Positions 34,983 to 47,850 of a DNA stretch of 64,000 bases are shown piece by piece (the first letter of the stretch is position 1; every line of letters starts with the position of its first letter). The DNA comes from Lamellibrachia columna (taxonomy: Eukaryota > Annelida > Polychaeta > Sabellida > Siboglinidae). Below the pieces are notes generated by a model. That model had not been told where the DNA came from. It worked only from the letters and a program-made list of their open reading frames with translations, and did no database searches. The stretch covers positions 48,836,566 through 48,900,565 of the forward strand of contig OY759272.1 in NCBI GenBank assembly GCA_963662155.1, in the 5' to 3' direction. The position numbers and the translations under genes were made by a program.

Positions 34983-35813
34983 CTGATGCAGTGTCTCCTG
35001 TTGTCACAGAGATGACCAGTGTCTCCTGTTGTCACAAAGATGACCAGTGTCTCCTGTTTTCACAGAGATGACCAGTGTCTCCTGTTGTCCCAGAGATGAC
35101 CAGTGTCTCTTGTTGTCCCAGAGATGACCAGTGTCTCCTGTTGTCCCAGAGATGACCAGTGTCTCTTGTTGTCCCAGAGATGACCAGTGTCTCTTGTTGT
35201 CACAGAGATGACCAGTGTCTCCTGTTGTCCCAGAGATGACCAGTGTCTCTTGTTGTCCCAGAGATGACCAGTGTCTCTTGTTGTCCCAGAGATGACCAGT
35301 GTCTCTTGTTGTCACAGAGATGACCAGTGTCTCCTGTTGTCCCAGAGATGACCAGTGTCTCCTGTTGTCACAGAGATGACCAGTGTCTCCTGTTGTCCCA
35401 GAGATGACCAGTGTCTCCTGTTGTCCCAGAGATGACCAGTGTCTCTTGTTGTCCCAGAGATGACCAGTGTCTCCTGTTGTCACAGAGATGACCAGTGTCT
35501 CTTGTTGTCCCAGAGATGACCAGTGTCTCCTGTTGTCACAGAGATGACCAGTGTCTCCTGTTGTCCCAGAGATGACCAGTGTCTCTTGTTGTCACAGAGA
35601 TGACCAGTGTCTCTTGTTGTCACAGAGATGACCAGTGTCTCCTGTTGTCCCAGAAATGACCAGTGTCTCCTGTTGTCACAGAGATGACCAGTGTCTCGTG
35701 TTGTCACAGAGATGACCAGTGTCTCCTGTTGTCCCAGAAATGACCAGTGTCTCCTGTTGTCACAGAGATGACCAGTGTCTCTTATTGTCACAGAGATGAC
35801 CAGTGTCTCCCAT
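34983..35813. repeat. 28-bp minisatellite, about 29 copies
   Basis: Units begin GACCAGTGTCTCCTGTTGTC with CCCAGAGAT or ACAGAGAT endings and a CTCC/CTCT variant. Confidence 0.97.
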
Positions 35814-36089
35814 GTTATATTTCTATGACTGTGTCACTGGACATGAAGACAGTCAGTGCTGGTCAGCACACCCTGCTGGTGGACACCTGTCAGATTAGTA
35901 CCTTCACTTTAACCAACAGGTGAAAGATGATATGTCCATTCCATTTGTGCTGTCTCAGGTGTTAAACTGGGCTACTGGTGACCACCAGCTGCCACGGTCA
36001 TGCCTGGCTGCTCACAACATGATCATATGACAGCAACAGGACTTCTGCTTGCTGTCAATTGGCGCAATGATTGTCCCTACAGATGATAG

Positions 36090-36312
36090 GATATGCTATG
36101 ACAAAATCTGCTGTGAGACAAAATGTGCTGTGACAAAATTTACTTTGAAGAAATATACCAGACATCATTTCCTTAGAAAATCCTGAGAGAAAATGTATGT
36201 CAAAATGTCCTGTGACAAAATATCCTAAGTCAAAAAGTGATAACCTGTGACAAAAAGTCTGATAAAAATGTTTTGTGACAAAATTTATAGTGACAAAATG
36301 TTCTATGGAAAA
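36090..36312 (+). repeat. Diverged TGTGACAAAATG units
   Basis: A loose tandem run of GTGACAAAAT-like units with irregular spacing, related to the GACAAAATGCC runs at 22760 and 23585. It contains no credible coding frame. Confidence 0.45.
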
Positions 36313-36439
36313 TTTCACCACAATATATCTCTGAAAATGAGTATTTAAATATTCTCAGTTGCAGTATTGACAACTCAACATTAGGAAGATCTGTAATTGC
36401 AACAACAGGTCAAAGTAAGTTCTTATATAATGTGGTATA

Positions 36440-36745
36440 GGACCGCTCAAAGTGCTTTATAATTACACTTCTCCTTCTGGCAGACTTGTTCAATCCAGTG
36501 CCAACTACACTTCTCTGGGAAGTATTCAGCCATGTTACATGAAGACTGTTTGTTCACATGTACAGTATATCCACCATGGTCTAGAGCCAGGTACTCATTT
36601 ATATAGCTGAGTGAAGTGAGGCAACGTGGAGTGAGAGAAATTGCTCAAGCTTCAAAATGGCAGCAATAGGATTCAAACTCAGGTTCTCTCGTTTGAGAAT
36701 TCTACGTTCTAACTGCTGTGCTGCCTGTGCTATTGTCTCACTAAT
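36440..36745 (-). mobile_element. tRNA-derived SINE copy 2
   Basis: Read on the minus strand, the head has GCACAGCAGTTAGAACGT (A-box-like) and GAGTTTGAATCC, which is close to the tRNA B box GGTTCGANTCC. The body and 3' end match copy 1. Confidence 0.68.
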
Positions 36746-38410
36746 ATTAATTCGGGTTTCTCCTCTGCCCCTCGTAGTTCATTTACATTTGAAACAAATC
36801 CAATTATTACTGATAAGTGTTTGCAACAAAAACAGTGGCTGCAGAAGGAAGGACGGCCACTTGACATTGGCTGGATGTTTGTGACTTGAGGAAATTAAAT
36901 GCAAATTAATTTGAAGTGAATAGAACAGTGTTATTACAAGCAAGACTCTTCAAGTATTCCTAAATATGCATCAGCTTTGATCTTTTGCCAAATAAAACTT
37001 TGCTCAAAGAATGAATATATCTGAATGTAGCCAATTTAGAAATGAGCAGGCAGATGTCACGTTTCAGGGTCACAGTTATGTGGGCCCCAGAGTGAAGCTA
37101 ATTACAGGGTTTTGAGGGAAGCAGGTGTTGTGGGAGCTGGGGAAAGGGTAACCTTATGTAAGAGTGGGAGGGAGGCAGGCAGCTGGGAGATCTATAAATT
37201 AGGGAAGGCTTCTTGTTGGTGTAAGGACAAAACTAAGTCTGGGATGACTACATCAAAGCACCACAATTCAGACTGACCATACTAACCTGTCTCCACCTGC
37301 AGTAGTGGACACTGCTGTTGGGTAATGGCCTAATATGTATGTAAGGATGCACCCTGCATTGGGGGTAATTAGCCCCTGTTGGGGACACTGGGGGATATGG
37401 CTGCCCACAGGTTGGGAATGTATAACATTGCATGTGTGTAATCAGGGAGGAAGTGGGTGTCCAGAGGAGGAGACTGGTCACTTTACTGCCAGTGTGTCCA
37501 GTAAACTGGACAGATGTGTCTAAAATATTCAATGTTGTGTCAACCGACCAGCCCAGTAACACATCAAACAACCCATTACAAATCTCCCAAGAACTCATCT
37601 TTTAAAGCCAGAGGAATATTGCAACAATGAATGAGGACACTTTTTATGGATGTCTTTTGTCTAATCCTAATCTTTAACTCTATTATTTTATTTACTGTAA
37701 TATATAATTTTAAATGTGTGTAGTTATGATTGTAATGCTTTTGCAATGAATGCACATACAAATATATGATGCTTAACAACTGTTAGTAAACACAGTTATA
37801 GAGCTAATAGTAAATAGAATCATGTAGATCTCACAAGTATCGGATTCTGAGAATCCATTAAAGTAACATCTGACATAAAAATCAGGAGAAACTTATGTAT
37901 AACCTGTGCAATGATCGCTTACCATTCATTATCAGCAGAACGTTTGCTTACACTGTATGTTAGTCAATTCCATAAACATAATACAATCCAAATGATGAGT
38001 TATATATTTCAAAATTCTAATTACCCGGTACTTAAAGTTAAACTCACTAGTGATGTTTGCTTCTTTCCTTTCTAAAGGAACCACTCCCTCATGTTTGGGG
38101 GTGGACATAGGCTAACAGACTGAGTGGTTTGTTTACTGAAAATGTAAATAAAACATCTATCCATGCCTATCTACTATAAAATAAAGATAAAGCATACAAA
38201 ACCTACAAGGGGTCCTTTCCACATGTATAATTATAATTTTACTTCGGAATTGTGAACAGTGTACTTTCAAATATACTAACAGGAGCAGATTTGTAGCTCA
38301 TTGAACAGGGAGTGTAATAATACTTGTACTAGTTTAGTAATTTAGTAGGTGTGACTGAGCCGTTGTGTTTGAATTGAATAAAGACACACTCTTTCAACAA
38401 CTTATTTTGC

Positions 38411-38592
38411 AGTCTACAAGACTGTGGTCTACAAGACTGTGGTCTACAAGACTGTGGTCTACAAGACTGTGGTCTACAAGACTGTGGTCTACAAGACTGT
38501 GGTCTACAAGACTGTGGTCTACAAGACTGTGGTCTACAAGACTGTGGTCTACAAGACTGTGGTCTACAAGACTGTGGTCTACAAGACTGTGC
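38411..38592. repeat. 15-bp minisatellite, 12 copies
   Basis: The unit is GTCTACAAGACTGTG, perfectly repeated. Confidence 0.97.
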
Positions 38593-38996
38593 AGTCCTTT
38601 CTTGTTACTGATAAAAGACTAGATGTTGTTACTTGTAGAAGACATTGCTGCACTGTTAATTGTAATTAAGGGGTGTAAGGCCCGTCTGATCTAAAACTCA
38701 TGGAAATGCAGACATTACAGAATCAGAGTATTTTTATCATGCAAACTTGGGTGGACGAGTGAGCTTGTTGGAAATAATGAACAAGATCCATTACATCTTT
38801 AAGCATATAATAACAATTATGAAAATGACAGTGGTGACAATTGTGATGATCGTGACAGTAATGACACTAATGGCAATAGTGACATTGGTGACAACAAGCC
38901 TTGTGTTGGCATAGTGATACTGTCATAGAACTCACCAAGGGACAAAATGCCATTGCTCAAAATGTCAAGTGGTATTTAGTACAATGACGTGCTAGT

Positions 38997-40816
38997 GTGA
39001 AATATATCTCCTTGTATGTGCTAGTGCATGTGCCATAATATCTCCCCATATGTGCTAGTGCATGTGTCATAATATCTCCCCATATGTGCTAGTGCATGTC
39101 GTAATATCTCCCTGTATGTGCTAGTGCATGCTTCATAATATCTCCCTATATGTGCTAGTGTTTGTGTCATAATATCTCCCTATATGTGCTAGTGCATATT
39201 TCATAATATCTCCCTATATGTTCTAGTGCATGTGTCATAATATCTCCCTGTATGTGCTAGTGCACGTGTCATAATATCTCCCTGTATGTGCTAGTGCACG
39301 TGTCATAATATCTCCCCATATGTGCTAGTGCATGTGTCATAATATATCCCTATATGTGCTAGTGCATGTGTCATAATATCTCCCTATATGTTCTAGTGCA
39401 TGTGTCATATTATCTCCGTGTATGTGCTAGTGCACGTCATAATATCTCCCCATATGTGCTAGTGCACGTGTCATAATATCTCCCCGTATGTGCTAGTGCA
39501 TGTGTCATAATATCTCCCTATATGTGCTAGTGCACATGTCATAATATCTCCCCGTATCTGCTAGTGTACGTGTCATAATATCTCCCTATATGTTCTAGTG
39601 CATGTGTCATAATATCTCCCTGTATGTTCTAGTGCATGTGTCATAATATCTCCCTGTATGTGCTAGTGCACGTGTCATAATATCTCCCCATATGTGCTAG
39701 TGCACGTGTCATAATATTTCCCTATATGTGCTAGTGCATGTGTCATAATATCTCCCTATATGTTCTAGTGCATGTGTCATATTATCTCCGTGTATGTGCT
39801 AGTGCACGTGTCATAATATCTCCACATATGTGCTAGTGCACATGTCATAATATCTCCCCGTATGTGCTAGTGCATGTGTCATAATATATCCCCGTATGTG
39901 CTAGTGCATGTGTCATAATATCTGCCTATATGTGCTACTGCACGTGTCATAATATCTCCCCGTATCTGCTAGTGCATGTGTCATAATACCTCCCTATATG
40001 TTCTAGTGCATGTGTCATAATATCTCCTTGTATGTTCTAATGCATGTTTCATAATATCTCCCTGTATGTGCTAGTGCATGCTTCATAATACCTCCCTATA
40101 TGTTCTAGTGCATGTGTCATACTATCTCCCTGTATGTTCTAGTACATGTGTCATAATATCTCCCTATATGTTCTAGTGCATGTGTCATAATATCTCCCTA
40201 TATGTTCTAGTGCATGTGTCATAATATCTCCCTGTATGTGCTAGTGCATGTGTCATAATATCTCCCTATATGTGCTAGTGCACGTGTCATAATATCTCCC
40301 TATATGTGCTAGTGCATGTGTCATAATATCTCCCTATATGTTCTAGTGCATGTGTCATATTATCTCCGTGTATGTGCTAGTGCACATGTCATAATATCTC
40401 CCCATATGTGCTAGTGCACGTGTCATAATATCTCCCCATATGTGCTAGTGCATGTGTCATAATATATCCCCGTATGTGCTAGTGCATGTGTCATAATATC
40501 TCCCTATATGTGCTAGTGCACGTGTCATAATATCTCCCCGTATCTGCTGGTGCATGTGTCATAATATCTCCCTGTATGTGCTAGTGCATGTGTCATAATA
40601 CCTCCCTATATGTTCTAGTGCATGTGTCATAATATCTCCCTATATGTGCTAGTGCATGTGTCATAATATCTCCCTATATGTTCTAGTGCATGTGTCATAA
40701 TATATCCCTGTATGTGCTAGTGCACGTGTCATAATATCTCCCTATATGTGCTAGTGCATGCTTCATAATATCTCCCTATATATTCTAGTGCATGTGTCAT
40801 AATATATCCCTGTATG
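38997..40816. repeat. 34-bp minisatellite, about 53 copies
   Basis: Units begin CTAGTGCATGTGTCATAATA and end TCTCCCTATATGTG, with many single-base variants and some 2- to 4-base deletions. At 1.8 kb it is the third largest single array. Confidence 0.97.
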
Positions 40817-41097
40817 TTCCTAAATCAAACATAGTGATAATTCCTCTTTAAAGTCATCATTAAACAACTCTATTTAAAAAGCAAGACACAACAGTCTTTA
40901 GTGTACCTATACTGTACTTCTAAACTTGTTATAGTGCAAAACTGTAGTCATATGTTTACATCAAACAGTGTAAAATACCTTAATGAACGTTCATCCACAT
41001 TTAGCCTCTCCTCTCATCGAGACTTGTTGGAAAATCCACTAATTTGGACTTCTTTTCCTATTGTTCTCTTATAGAAGCCAAATGATCAGTTGTGTGC

Positions 41098-41154
41098 TTT
41101 TAATACATGACATGTAAGTATGTACATAGTGTTTACTTGTATTTTAGGCATATG

Positions 41155-41186
<32 letters not shown>

Positions 41187-41243
41187 CATATGCCTAAAAT
41201 ACTAGTAAGCACTATGTACATACTTACATGTCATGTATTAAAA
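41098..41243. repeat. 146-bp palindrome
   Basis: Arms of about 73 bases with 2-3 mismatches meet in a TA-rich centre at 41170/41171. The outer ends read TTTTAATACATGACATG and its complement. A further direct partial copy of the right arm (ATGTACATAC...GTCATGTATTAAAA) lies at 41256-41300. Confidence 0.9.
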
Positions 41244-41300
41244 TAAAATGCCCAAGTTCAAGTAAACAATATGTACATACTCACATGTCATGTATTAAAA

Positions 41301-41302
<2 letters not shown>

Positions 41303-41382
<80 letters not shown>
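41303..41382. repeat. (TA)n microsatellite
   Basis: About 39 TA dinucleotides, 60 bases after the palindrome. Confidence 0.97.
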
Positions 41383-41384
<2 letters not shown>

Positions 41385-41570
41385 AGTTTTGTCAGAATAA
41401 TAATAAACATCATTATTATTAATACTAATATGTGGTATTATTATTACTATTGTATGTGGTATAAATGATAGGACTTGACCTTCTTTAGCAATTTAATAAC
41501 AATGTCTTTTATGCTCGAAATATAGAAAAGAAAGTATAAATGTGGGTAAAATACTGAGAAGAATGGAGCA

Positions 41571-41790
41571 TAAGATCAGTGAGCACCCTCCAGCAGTCTT
41601 GCCTACATTGTCTGTGCGCACACCCAGCCTTACACTAACTTAATAAGATCAGTGAGCACCCTCCAGCAGTCTTGCCTACATTGTCTGTGCGCACCCAGCC
41701 TTACACTAACTTAATAAGATCAGTGAGCATCCTCCTTGCCAGCAGCCTACATTGTCTGTGCACACCCAGCCTTACACTAACTTAATCTCC
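41571..41790. repeat. About 70-bp tandem repeat, 3 copies
   Basis: Units begin AGATCAGTGAGCACCCTCCA and end TTACACTAACTTAAT. The third copy is more diverged. Confidence 0.92.
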
Positions 41791-42624
41791 CTGTAGAGAA
41801 CTCTCACATTCTCTGTCATTGAGTAGGTGTGACTGAGCCATTGTGTGTGAGTTGAACACAAAGTCATACTCTTGCAAGAGCTTACAGACTAACTGTGCAG
41901 ACCTTTGTTACAGATGAAGCATTTGATGTTGCTAACTTCTTGAAGACAGCGCTGAGCAGTAAAAGTGAGCACATTTATTTGTATCTTTCCCTAAAAGTGT
42001 AACTTGTAAAGCACTTATGATCTCAATCTTCCCGTGGATTAGGCATATTGGAGCAGGCTACTGTTCACAATACAAACATAGCAGACATTCTTTGATCTGA
42101 ACATGATCTTCTGTTGCCCACAATACCTTTTTATAATAATTATTTGCACATATTCTTAGGTTACAGGACTTTACATTTTGCTTTTAACCAATTGGGTTGG
42201 AAAGATCTAGAATATTTTCCCCTGCACTTTGTTTTAATTGTAAAAATGTTATTTACTACATAAAATTACATGATAAATTTTTTTGTTCAGCAGCGTGATC
42301 TTTTAGCCAGAATAAACTTAAATTATAAACATTTTATGGAAGGCGTCCACTTGTTAAATCATGTTAAAATTAGAAATTTTATTGAGTGTCTGGCCCAGAG
42401 GACCACTCGATACATTAACAACCACAATTACCACATTTTGTGGGTAGATGTGTTGTGTGTCAAATGCATCTTAATGCATGCAACATCTTTTGGGTTTCAA
42501 ATCACACTGACTGGGTAATTAAGGGTATATATTTGGACATTTCAAAACACATTTTCATGCAAAAGGGTGAAATCTAAAAAGTGCACATAATTGTTGACAA
42601 TAATATAATATTTTATGTATTAGA

Positions 42625-42812
<188 letters not shown>

Positions 42813-42961
42813 ATATATATATTTGGTTTTATTCCATCAACTTAAAAAAGGTATAATTTTGCCTAATGAAGGAAAATATGTGTATTTCAATCTGCTCTAC
42901 TTGAAAATGGTATGTTTTTGATAGAAGTCTAAACAAATTTGGGGGTCAGTTATAAGGGTGG

Positions 42962-43478
42962 ATCCCTAGGATGGTATACTGGCAATGTGTTGAGTGTCCC
43001 CTCCACCCAGGGATGGTATACTGGTGATGTGTTGAGTGCCCCCTCCCCCCAGGGATGGTATGCTGGCGATGTGTTGAGTGCCCCCTCCACCCAGGGATGG
43101 TATACTGGTGATGTGTTGAGTGCCTCCTCCACCCAGGGATGGTATACTGGCGATGTGTTGAGTGTCCCCTCCCCCCAGGGATGGTATACTGGCGATGTGT
43201 TGAGTGCCCCCTCCACCCAGGGATGGTATACTGGTGATGTGTTGAGTGCCTCCTCCCCCCAAGGATGGTATACTGGTGATGTGTTGAGTGCCCCCTCCAC
43301 CCAGGGATGGTATACTGGTGATGTGTTGAGTGCCCCCTCCCCCCAGGGATGGTATACTGGTGATGTGTTGAGTGCCCCCTCCACCCAGGGATGGTATACT
43401 GGTGATGTGTTGAGTGCTCCTTCCCCCCAGGGATGGTATACTGGTGATATGTCAAGTGCCCCCTCCCCCAAGGGATGT
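42962..43478. repeat. 42-bp minisatellite, 12 copies
   Basis: Units begin AGGGATGGTATACTGGTGAT and end GTGCCCCCTCCACCC. The unit of 42 keeps frames open on both strands (14-residue period GWYTGDVLSAPSTQ on +); no splice sites or conserved domain support translation. Confidence 0.96.
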
Positions 43479-43679
43479 TCAGTTTTCCTGGATTCAATAA
43501 ATTGAGACCCCAGACATCAGCCTACATACACAGGCAGTGCCAGGCTCCTCCCTCAATGTTTTCCCATAGGGATGAACTTAGGAGTGGGAAAAATTATAGG
43601 AATGGCACTGAAATATCAGCACAGACCACTGGAATGTCTCTAGTGATATTTTAGTGCCATTCCCCATTCTTCCCTCTTC

Positions 43680-43865
43680 CCAGATCATCCCTCTGGGATA
43701 CAGCCCAAGCAGCTGGGGAAGACAGCATCAGGAACAGTCCTCCCCAGTCACTGGGGTGTTTGTGTTGACACTAATTGGACCAAAGTGCCACAGTGTTAGT
43801 GTCATAGTTGAGGACACTAAGTTACTAGTCCTATTGGTGGTCTTTGTCAGACCATGTCCGGTCTA
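43680..43865 (+). CDS. Doubtful exon-like stretch, possible counterpart of 23827-23961
   Basis: An open stretch follows a cttcccag acceptor and contains SSPVTGVFVLTL and VSVIVEDTK, which loosely resemble ESVTGPMLS and VIVTVDTE of the gene A candidate exon. No good phase-2 donor was found before the TAG at 43863. It is recorded because it lies on the strand and in the position expected for gene B. Confidence 0.15.
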
Positions 43866-43920
43866 GACAACAGACCATGTCCGGTCTAGACAACAGACCA
43901 TGTCCAGTCTAGACAACAAG
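43851..43920. repeat. 23-bp repeat, 3 copies
   Basis: The unit begins GACCATGTCCGGTCTAGACA. Confidence 0.92.
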
Positions 43921-44368
43921 TGAACACAGACCCCAGAGCTTACACAGCTCAGGGTCCCTTTGTTGAGTTACCACAATACTTGTCACATTTTACCTCTTGC
44001 TGTGACGACCCTCTCAAATTCTGTTAAGTTAAACCCTGTAATAATAACAGTGATAGTAATAATATATAATTCTTATGAAGTGCATTACATCTGTATCCTT
44101 AAAAAAATCGCATTTGACATAATTAATTAATTATTAAATTATAATACTGTATAAAATAAAATGTCTATAAGTAAAATAAAATACGGGATCAAGAAAAAAA
44201 TATGCATATCTAAATAACTAATACATTAATGTGGCACCAGGAAAGTAGATTGAAATATTAAATTAAGACAAGGCATGGAATATTATTAAAATGGATACCT
44301 ATAATTTATAATTATAACAAGATAACGTCATCCAGAAATAAATTGTTGGCGTTATTGTGCCAGGAGCA

Positions 44369-45312
44369 GGTGGGTTATTAACCCTCTGTTGGGAGTCTTG
44401 TTCCATCTGTTTATTAACCCTCTGTTGGGAGTCTTGTTCCATCTGGTTATTAACCCTCTGTTGGGAGTCTTGTTCCATCTGTTTATTAACCCTCTGTTGG
44501 GAGTCTTGTTCCATCTGGTTATTAACCCTCTGTTGGGAGTCTTGTTCCATCTGGTTATTAACCCTCTGTTGGGAGTCTTGTTCCATCTGGTTATTAACCC
44601 TCCGTTGGGAGTCTTGTTCCATCTGGTTATTAACCCTCCGTTGGGAGTCTTGTTCCATCTGGTTATTAACCCTCTGTTGGGAGTCTTGTTCCATCTGGTT
44701 ATTAACCCTCTGTTGGGAGTCTTGTTCCATCTGGTTATTAACCCTCCGTTGGGAGTCTTGTTCCATCTGGTTATTAACCCTCTGTTGGGAGTCTTGTTCC
44801 ATCTGTTTATTAACCCTCTGTTGGGAGTCTTGTTCCATCTGGTTATTAACCCTCTGTTGGGAGTCTTGTTCCATCTGGTTATTAACCCTCTGTTGGGAGT
44901 CTTGTTCCATCTGGTTATTAACCCTCTGTTGGGAGTCTTGTTCCATCTGGTTATTAACCCTCTGTTGGGAGTCTTGTTCCATCTGTTTATTAACCCTCTG
45001 TTGGGAGTCTTGTTCCATCTGGTTATTAACCCTCTGTTGGGAGTCTTGTTCCATCTGGTTATTAACCCTCTGTTGGGAGTCTTGTTCCATCTGGTTATTA
45101 ACCCTCTGTTGGGAGTCTTGTTCCATCTGGTTATTAACCCTCTGTTGGGAGTCTTGTTCCATCTGGTTATTAACCCTCCGTTGGGAGTCTTGTTCCATCT
45201 GGTTATTAACCCTCTGTTGGGAGTCTTGTTCCATCTGGTTATTAACCCTCTGTTGGGAGTATTGTTCCATCTGGTTATTAACCCTCTGTTGGGAGTCTTG
45301 TTCCACCTGGTT
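44369..45312. repeat. 36-bp minisatellite, about 26 copies
   Basis: Units begin CTGTTGGGAGTCTTGTTCCA. Variants are few (CTGTT/CCGTT; CTGGTT/CTGTTT). The minus frame reads a 12-residue period MEQDSQQRVNNQ, the longest open frame in the window. Both strands are open, so coding is not supported. Confidence 0.97.
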
Positions 45313-45379
45313 CCTTCAGTATAACAGCTGCAACTAATATTATTATTTTATTTTTATACAATTGTTTTATGTTTATGTG

Positions 45380-45445
45380 GCTTAACACTACATGTTTATG
45401 TGGCTTAACACTACATGTTTATGTGGCTTAACACTACATGTTCTT
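45380..45445. repeat. 23-bp repeat, 3 copies
   Basis: The unit is TACATGTTTATGTGGCTTAA plus CAC. Confidence 0.92.
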
Positions 45446-47406
45446 AACACATTCATAAGTAATGTGTACTGCTTTGTCTTGCTTAATAGGTCTTGATACA
45501 ATAATTCACCATAAATAATAATAATATAAATGTTTCATTATTATTTTATTATTTTTAATCTTTCTTATCTTATTTCTGATCAAATTAAAGACACTGTTTT
45601 CTTTTAAGTATGAAATAATTTATTTTATTTTATATATTTTAGAAATCTCATACTAAAATAACTTAATTATTAAAATTGGCTATGCCAAATTATGTCTTTA
45701 GAAACTAACAAACACCCTATACATACTTCACCTCACCAATTTGAATAAAGATGACCACAATATATACAAGACTGGAATAGAAAGTGGTTTAGAAAGTGAC
45801 CATAATAGGAATAGTTAATGACAATATTTTTGTCGTAACTAGAAATAAAGAGTTGCCCCAGCAAGGATTGCCCTGTCAAACATAAAATAGGGTATGCACC
45901 CTACGTAGTGTGGTATTACATTACTGCAGTAAAAGAAGTCATGTGCGATTAATGGCTGCTTTTAAGGATGTTTTTAATAATATTTATGTCTTCGTTGGCA
46001 GTGTTTATAATCACAGAATATCATAAGCCACTTGGAAGGGATTTTTGTCTTGGGCAGTGACGCAACTGTGTTTGGAGCAAGTATTTGTTGGTGTTTGACT
46101 GGAAGTGTGTTTATTTCTCCCCTAAACCAGTTGAGAAGTTGCAGGTCCACAGAGTTGTTTGTGACATAAAAGTGGACAAAACAAGGAGGTGTTCATCTGA
46201 TTGAGACTGTAGAATTGAACAGTGATAGGAGGGGTGAATGTGGGAAAGTGTCATGTAGCCTGCAAAGGGAAACACACCAGCCCAGGGAAAAACCCAGGGA
46301 AGTGGCCGCATATTACATAACCAAAGACCCACTTCTGTGGAGGCATTTGTAAGCTATGATAGAGTAATCAGACTTGGTTATTATGTAGCATTCAGAAATG
46401 ATGAATGAGAGAATGAATGAATAAGTTATTCGATAACTTACCGAACCATTGACATAAATGTTTTTATAGACACCAATAAAATAATAACTGCATATACCTT
46501 TAAAAAACAGATTTGATAATGTTGTTCTTGAGTGTTTAGCCAATGCCAGCTAGGTTTAGTTTGACCCAGGACGCAAATAACGTTCTACTTTTTCTGGCTC
46601 ATTGCTGTCTTCCTGGAAATGTAATGAGAAATATGTGAAAAAAACTAATGGAAAATATGATACCTGTTAAGTTGAGAAATAAGTCAATTCTAACTGACAT
46701 GTCTGCCATCAATAGAGAAACGCTGTTTCATCACAGAAACTGATATGCTTGCACAAGTCTGACTGACTGGAATTACTTTGATATCTGTTATTGATGGGTT
46801 CTGCTCTAGTCAATCATGTAGGTGTGAGAACTAAATATCAACATGTATTTATTAGTAACAGTATTTATTTGCGTAGTACTGGGAGAGTAGATTATGCCAG
46901 GTTGGCACAGACCTGGTTGCTATGTATCTTTCAAAACTGTCATCTGTAATTTATAATTACATATGTAATAGTGTTCCCCTGAGATGGAGCCAAGTATAGT
47001 AAAAAAAAATAATTTAGTAAATTTTCTAGAAGTCCTGTTTATACCTCACTGCATGGATAACACGTGTTGTTATATTCCCCAGACTTAGGGGAATGATTGA
47101 TGTCTAAATCCCCCATTGTAATCATAACAAGATAGTTCCTTTTTTTATTTCAACCTCTCTTGCACCATTGCAATGGTGCTTCTGAATCTTGTAAGTAGTC
47201 ACATAAATCTGAGGGGGGTGTTAGGCACCCAGCACAAACATATTTATGATGATTTGTATTGTCTGGCCCTTTTTCTGGGGGATATCTTATTAAATTTGGG
47301 TAGCCTGCCCTCTTTCCAGTGGCATAATTAGGGTCCCTTATTTTCCCATATTCATTATCACTTCGAACAAACATCAACATTTAGTTTGTTTACAGACACA
47401 CTGTGT
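45446..47406. other. No gene recognised
   Basis: AT-rich single-copy sequence. The first C2 exons of gene B could be anywhere from here to 52237 but were not found. Confidence 0.45.
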
Positions 47407-47850
47407 ACAAAAACTATTTCCTCAATTTATAGATACACTTGAACGCATACAGAGGAGAGCAACTAAAATTATTCCAGAACTGAGAGACCTTAGTTATGAA
47501 GAACTCCTGAAAAAATGTGGTTTAACAACTCTAGAGATAAGGAGGTTAAGAGGAGATCAGATTGAATTTTTAAGATATTGAATGGGTATGAAAATATTGA
47601 TAGAAATATGTTTTTCTCTCTCAAAAAAGATAATAGAACTGAGGTAAAGTTAGTAAAGGATCAGTGTAGATTGGATATCAGGAAGCACTCGTTCTCACAA
47701 GTTGGACACATATCTCAGGAGGGCGGGTTACATGTAGATGAACATTGTTGGCCTCTTGATAAGCCAATGACTTCCTTGTCCACTTGCCATATGGGCCTTT
47801 GGCTTGGATGGCAAATCTGGTTAAATCTTAAATCTTGTTAAATTTGAGAG
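47407..47850 (+). mobile_element. CR1/jockey-like retrotransposon 3' fragment with frameshift and deletion
   Basis: The plus frame reads TLERIQRRATKIIPELRDLS and then GLTTLEIRRLRGDQIEF, where one lost T at about 47568 shifts the frame into a stop. The later part (CRLDIRKHSFS) matches the copy at 1-310, but about 90 bases between the HSFSQ codons and the YLRRAGY codons are deleted near 47699. The 3' UTR and tail repeat match the other two copies. Confidence 0.85.

Larger units (their letters stand above)
35814..38410. other. No gene recognised
   Basis: Contains diverged GACAAAAT units and SINE copy 2. A minus-strand open frame at 37248-37598 lacks splice sites and domain similarity. Confidence 0.45.

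Noticed and set aside
34983..35813. CRISPR-like direct repeats
   Set aside because: Units are contiguous with no unique spacers, and the context is an animal genome. The same holds for all other arrays.
37248..37598. 116-residue minus-strand frame as a gene
   Set aside because: No splice sites, domain or codon pattern; lies in single-copy non-coding DNA.
42939..43505. 188-residue frame with GWYTGDVLSAPSTQ repeats
   Set aside because: The 42-bp unit keeps every frame open, including three on the opposite strand; GWYTG is not a C2 GWYYLL match.
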